Source: Calditrichaceae bacterium (GTDB lineage: Bacteria; Calditrichota; Calditrichia; Calditrichales; Calditrichaceae). Taken from it: a stretch of DNA of 8,415 nucleotides. Below the pieces are notes generated by a model. The model was not told the origin of the DNA. It did not search any database and worked only from the letters and a program-made list of their open reading frames with translations. Positions within the stretch are counted from its first letter, which is position 1; each line of letters starts with the position of its first letter. Below are positions 5,526-8,415 of the stretch, piece by piece. The stretch is taken from NCBI GenBank assembly GCA_030592985.1, contig JAUVIB010000115.1, positions 1 through 8,415 on the forward strand, in the 5' to 3' direction. A program made the position numbers and the translations under genes.

Positions 5526-6737
5526 ATGTTAAGACTAAAATATATATTCCTATTCATGTTGGTAGCGTTACAATTTCTATTTGCTCAGTTTTCGGTAGAT
5601 TTCTCAGCTTCTTCATATTTAGATGACAATATTTACAATTCACCAATACCTGAGCAGGACATAATCAGTGATTATTCCATATATTTAAACTTCAACCCGG
5701 AAAGTACAAATATAAATTATTACTACGATGGAAGCTATACACAATATAATAACTTTAGCAGCAGAAATTTTTTACTTCACGAAATAGGAATTTATTATTA
5801 TAATCCCTTTGGGGAAGATGAACAAAATATATTCTATCTGGGAGGAGACTGGACGAAACGTATCGATACGGAAGAAAATTACTATTATGACTTTTCTCAA
5901 TTATATGCTTACGCTAATTTAAATTTTGCTTTTGATGAAATGTTTTTAAAAATGGGTTATAATTTCCGCTATCGTTCTTATGATAATTTACCAGATTTGA
6001 CAAATTATCGAAATTATCTATTTATACAGGGAAATAAATCTTTCCAGACAAGAACATCCATCATTCTTGAAGCAGACCTTGGCTATAAATCTTATGCTGG
6101 TGTAGAGATATTTGAACCAGGAGGAGGCTATAATCCACCTGGAGGCGGTGGTGGTGGTGGTGGTGGCGGAATGCGATCCATGTCGGTAGAAACGATAGAA
6201 AGTACATCCGCGACATACTATACAACAACAACTTCTGCGATACCGAGTATGGGGCAGGCAGTCTTTTTGGCAAGAGTCGCTCAATCTCTGATTGAAAAAG
6301 TGGGAATCTATGTCCAATATCGTAAACAAATAAGTTTAACCCCAAATACAGACTATAAAAACCTTGATACTCAGTTTGTGGATGAAGAATTATTTGACGA
6401 CCCGTTCAGCTATGAAAGTGAAACCATTTCCTCACAATTATCATGGCTGCTTCCATGGTCTATGAAACTCCAGGCCGGCGGTTCTATTTCTTCTAAGAAT
6501 TATCTTAATGAAGCAGCTTATATTTCCGCGGAGGATACCGTTGGATTAGGCGGGATAAGACTGGATGATAAAAACGACGTCTATGTTAATTTTTCAAAAA
6601 ACTTTTTTTATAAAGATACGTGGATTAACAATATCAGATTATATATAAATTATTTATTTATTAACAATAAATCGAACAGTTATTGGTATGATTATAGAAA
6701 TAGTGTTTATGGCGGCGGGATTGAATTTAATTTTTAA
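5526..6737 (+). CDS. Outer-membrane beta-barrel protein with poly-glycine loop
   Basis: A 403-residue protein that I cannot assign to a named family. Residues 1-20 are a signal peptide ending L-F-A, before QFSVDF. The mature part is made of short Tyr/Phe/Asn-rich alternating strands, as in bacterial outer-membrane barrels, and the last residues G-G-G-I-E-F-N-F end in Phe as expected for recognition by the barrel-assembly machinery. Residues 206-215 are ten consecutive glycines after N-P-P, followed by a Ser/Thr-rich stretch, together a flexible loop of about 45 residues, probably exposed. AGGA (5516-5519) 6 nt before the ATG supports the start. It is the first gene of an operon, 18 nt ahead of the response regulator and downstream of a sigma-54-type promoter. 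A porin, export channel or surface scaffold role is possible; none is shown. Confidence 0.7.
   Translation: MLRLKYIFLFMLVALQFLFAQFSVDFSASSYLDDNIYNSPIPEQDIISDYSIYLNFNPESTNINYYYDGSYTQYNNFSSRNFLLHEIGIYYYNPFGEDEQNIFYLGGDWTKRIDTEENYYYDFSQLYAYANLNFAFDEMFLKMGYNFRYRSYDNLPDLTNYRNYLFIQGNKSFQTRTSIILEADLGYKSYAGVEIFEPGGGYNPPGGGGGGGGGGMRSMSVETIESTSATYYTTTTSAIPSMGQAVFLARVAQSLIEKVGIYVQYRKQISLTPNTDYKNLDTQFVDEELFDDPFSYESETISSQLSWLLPWSMKLQAGGSISSKNYLNEAAYISAEDTVGLGGIRLDDKNDVYVNFSKNFFYKDTWINNIRLYINYLFINNKSNSYWYDYRNSVYGGGIEFNF
6141..6170 (+). repeat. GGN codon run (ten Gly) including six GGT units
   Basis: Thirty bases encode ten glycines: GGA GGC, six GGT, GGC GGA. The central GGT array is a trinucleotide microsatellite that could gain or lose codons by slippage without changing frame. 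It is sharply GC-rich against its AT-rich surroundings. Confidence 0.85.
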
Positions 6738-6755
6738 CCATTCGAGGTAGTAAAT

Positions 6756-8141
6756 ATGTCAGATTTCCGAATACTTCTTATCGATGATGAACCGGCACAA
6801 ATTGCCTCGTTAAAATCATTTTTAAAAAGAAGAAACTATAAGGTGAAGAGCGCGCTTTCAGGAGAAGAGGGCTTACAAATCGTCCGTGATGAACATATTG
6901 ATCTTATATTTACGGATTTTCGTATGCCGGATATGAATGGTTTAGAAGTAGTGAAACAGGTAAAAAAAATTAACCCTGAAATTCTAATTGCCATTATCAC
7001 AGCTTTCAGCGCTACAGAAGAAGCCGTTGAGGTAATGAAAGAGGGCGCCTTTGATTACCTTTCAAAACCCATCAATTTAGACGAGCTGGAAATGCTGGTT
7101 GTTAAGGCGAAGGAACATTGCCATTTAGTATCGGAAAATAAATTATTACGGGAACAACTTGAAGGAAAATACAAATTTGATTCCATTATAACACAAAACG
7201 GGAAAATGGAAGAAGTACTCAATACAGCCGGACGCGTAGCAAAAAGCAAAGCAGCGATTCTTGTACGTGGAGAAAGCGGAACTGGAAAAGAGCTTATTGC
7301 AAAAGCCATTCATTACAGCAGTGATCGCAAAGAGAAACCATTGATTATCGTAAATTGCGCTGCTCTAACTGAAAATCTATTGGAAAGCGAGTTATTCGGC
7401 CATGAGAAAGGTTCTTTTACGGGAGCAACCTCTCAAAGGATCGGACGTTTTGAGCAAGCGGATGGCGGGACATTATTTCTTGATGAGGTTGGCGATATAC
7501 CGTTACAAACTCAGGTAAAACTGCTTCGGGCTCTGCAATTCGGTGAATTTGAAAGAGTTGGCGGAACACAAACCATCAAAGTCGATGTCCGTGTCTTAAC
7601 AGCAACGAACCGTAATCTGGAAGAGTTAATCCAAAAAGGAGTATTTCGTGAAGATCTCTTTTACAGGATAAATGTTATTTCTATTACAATTCCTCCACTA
7701 AAAGAACGAAAATCCGATATTCCTATTTTAATTCGCCATTTTATTGATAAATACAGTAAAGAGAATAGAAAAGAAATATCCGGAATCAGTAAAGAAGCAC
7801 AAAATATTCTCATGCGCTATCACTTCCCCGGCAATATCAGGGAGCTGGAAAATATCATTGAAAGGGCGGTCGTGTTAGCAAGAGAAAATACGGTTCTGAC
7901 AAGCGATCTGCCATCGGAGATGAATATTACCAATGAAAAAATTATCCTTGATCCTCATAATTTCTCGGATAATTACACTGAAAAAATAGCCGCTTTTGAA
8001 ATGGCAATGATTCTTGAAGCTCTCGAGATTAAGCATGGCAATCAAAGCCAGGCTGCCAAATTAATTGGAATTTCCGAGAGGCATTTACGCTCAAGAATGC
8101 AAAAATTAAATATAATCAACCAAAAATACAGGGACAAATAA
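6756..8141 (+). CDS. NtrC-family sigma-54-dependent response regulator
   Basis: A 461-residue cytoplasmic activator with three domains. The receiver (about 3-120) has acidic residues D10/D11, phospho-acceptor D54 in F-T-D-F-R-M-P-D, T82 and K104. The AAA+ domain (about 140-375) has Walker A G-E-S-G-T-G-K-E (172-179), the sigma-54 contact loop G-S-F-T-G-A (219-224, Ser in place of the usual Ala), Walker B L-F-L-D-E (240-244) and R-E-D-L-F-Y-R-I-N. A Fis-type helix-turn-helix ends the protein (N-Q-S-Q-A-A-K-L-I-G-I-S-E-R-H-L-R). All residues needed for ATP-driven activation of sigma-54 polymerase are present. GAGG (6744-6747) 8 nt before the ATG supports the start. It follows the barrel gene by 18 nt and its stop overlaps the next start by one base. 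No partner histidine kinase is in the window. Its likely targets are the three sigma-54-type promoters at 204, 4520 and 5468. Confidence 0.95.
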   Translation: MSDFRILLIDDEPAQIASLKSFLKRRNYKVKSALSGEEGLQIVRDEHIDLIFTDFRMPDMNGLEVVKQVKKINPEILIAIITAFSATEEAVEVMKEGAFDYLSKPINLDELEMLVVKAKEHCHLVSENKLLREQLEGKYKFDSIITQNGKMEEVLNTAGRVAKSKAAILVRGESGTGKELIAKAIHYSSDRKEKPLIIVNCAALTENLLESELFGHEKGSFTGATSQRIGRFEQADGGTLFLDEVGDIPLQTQVKLLRALQFGEFERVGGTQTIKVDVRVLTATNRNLEELIQKGVFREDLFYRINVISITIPPLKERKSDIPILIRHFIDKYSKENRKEISGISKEAQNILMRYHFPGNIRELENIIERAVVLARENTVLTSDLPSEMNITNEKIILDPHNFSDNYTEKIAAFEMAMILEALEIKHGNQSQAAKLIGISERHLRSRMQKLNIINQKYRDK

Positions 8142-8415
8142 TGAAAACTTTTTACAAATTTTTACTCACATTTTTAATACTCTCTTTTATTGGAATAACC
8201 ACTGTACAGGCACAGGATAAACCCACTGTTAATAGTCAAAAGAAATCGAAGGGACATGGCCAAAATTTTGTAGATAAGGACGGCGACGGCTATAATGACA
8301 ATGCCCCTGACCATGATGGAGACGGTATTCCCAACGGGTTAGACCCTGACTGGAAAAAATTTCAAAAGGAAAAGAATAAACACAAATTTATCGACCTGGA
8401 CGGAGACGGTATTAA
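8141..8415 (+). CDS. Second secreted Asp/Gly-repeat protein (partial, runs off the end)
   Basis: The first 91 codons of an open frame that continues past the window. Residues 1-24 are a signal peptide (likely cleaved after V-Q-A). Residues 43-71 repeat the unit seen twice in the protein at 277-768: F-V-D-x-D-G-D-G-Y-N-D-N-A-P-D-x-D-G-D-G-I-P-N-G-x-D-P-D-W. A Lys-rich linker follows, and a second unit begins at F83 (F-I-D-L-D-G-D-G-I). The two genes differ at many synonymous positions, so they are established paralogues, not a recent copy. The ATG overlaps the regulator's TAA (TAATG, 8139-8143), and GGGA (8131-8134) serves as ribosome binding site, so translation is probably coupled. Calcium binding is inferred from the loops. 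Confidence 0.85.
   Translation, partial: MKTFYKFLLTFLILSFIGITTVQAQDKPTVNSQKKSKGHGQNFVDKDGDGYNDNAPDHDGDGIPNGLDPDWKKFQKEKNKHKFIDLDGDGI

Noticed and set aside
6018..6345. Minus-strand open frames with histidine-rich or low-complexity runs opposite the glycine tract
   Set aside because: They are shadows of the barrel gene caused by the GGN repeat; there is no ribosome binding site or sensible protein pattern.
1..8415. CRISPR array, tRNA, rRNA or insertion sequence
   Set aside because: No regularly spaced direct repeats, no cloverleaf or rRNA-like sequence, and no transposase or terminal inverted repeats were seen.

Overview
The window is AT-rich bacterial DNA with every gene on the + strand. 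Good Shine-Dalgarno sequences, TAA as the only stop codon of every intact gene, a DUF5916 outer-membrane protein, a DUF2202 ferritin-like lipoprotein and a DUF4405 membrane protein suggest a Gram-negative member of the FCB assemblage (for example Calditrichota, Ignavibacteriota or a relative). This placement is inferred from gene content only.

Layout. 1-276: leader with candidate activator boxes and a sigma-54-type promoter. 277-768: secreted Asp/Gly-repeat (calcium-loop-like) protein, followed by two tandem hairpins, the second a terminator. 1038-1871: three-helix DUF4405 membrane protein with a cytoplasmic-type helical tail. 2108-4279: a DUF5916 / CBM9-like outer-membrane protein interrupted by one in-frame TGA at 3521-3523. 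4280-4586: intergenic region with activator boxes and a second sigma-54-type promoter. 4587-5264: ferritin-like lipoprotein with a strong terminator. 5312-5525: a third set of boxes and a third sigma-54-type promoter. 5526-6737: outer-membrane beta-barrel with a run of ten glycines. 6756-8141: NtrC-family sigma-54-dependent response regulator. 8141 to the end: a second Asp/Gly-repeat protein, cut off by the window edge and overlapping the regulator by one base.

How it may fit together. Three promoters match the -24/-12 sigma-54 pattern with the invariant 12-nt spacing. Each has, about 75-88 bp upstream of its -24 GG, a 16-bp imperfect palindrome related to TCGACC-N4-GGTCGA, plus another TCG(A/C)CC half-site 20-21 bp further upstream. 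The only regulator in the window is a sigma-54 activator, encoded behind the third promoter. The simplest reading is a self-amplifying local regulon: the regulator switches on its own operon (barrel, regulator, Asp/Gly-repeat protein 2), the ferritin-like lipoprotein and Asp/Gly-repeat protein 1. All four likely targets other than the regulator are envelope or exported proteins, so an envelope or metal/redox stress response is plausible but not shown. The DUF4405 and DUF5916 genes lack these promoter signals and probably lie outside the regulon. No sensor kinase is visible.
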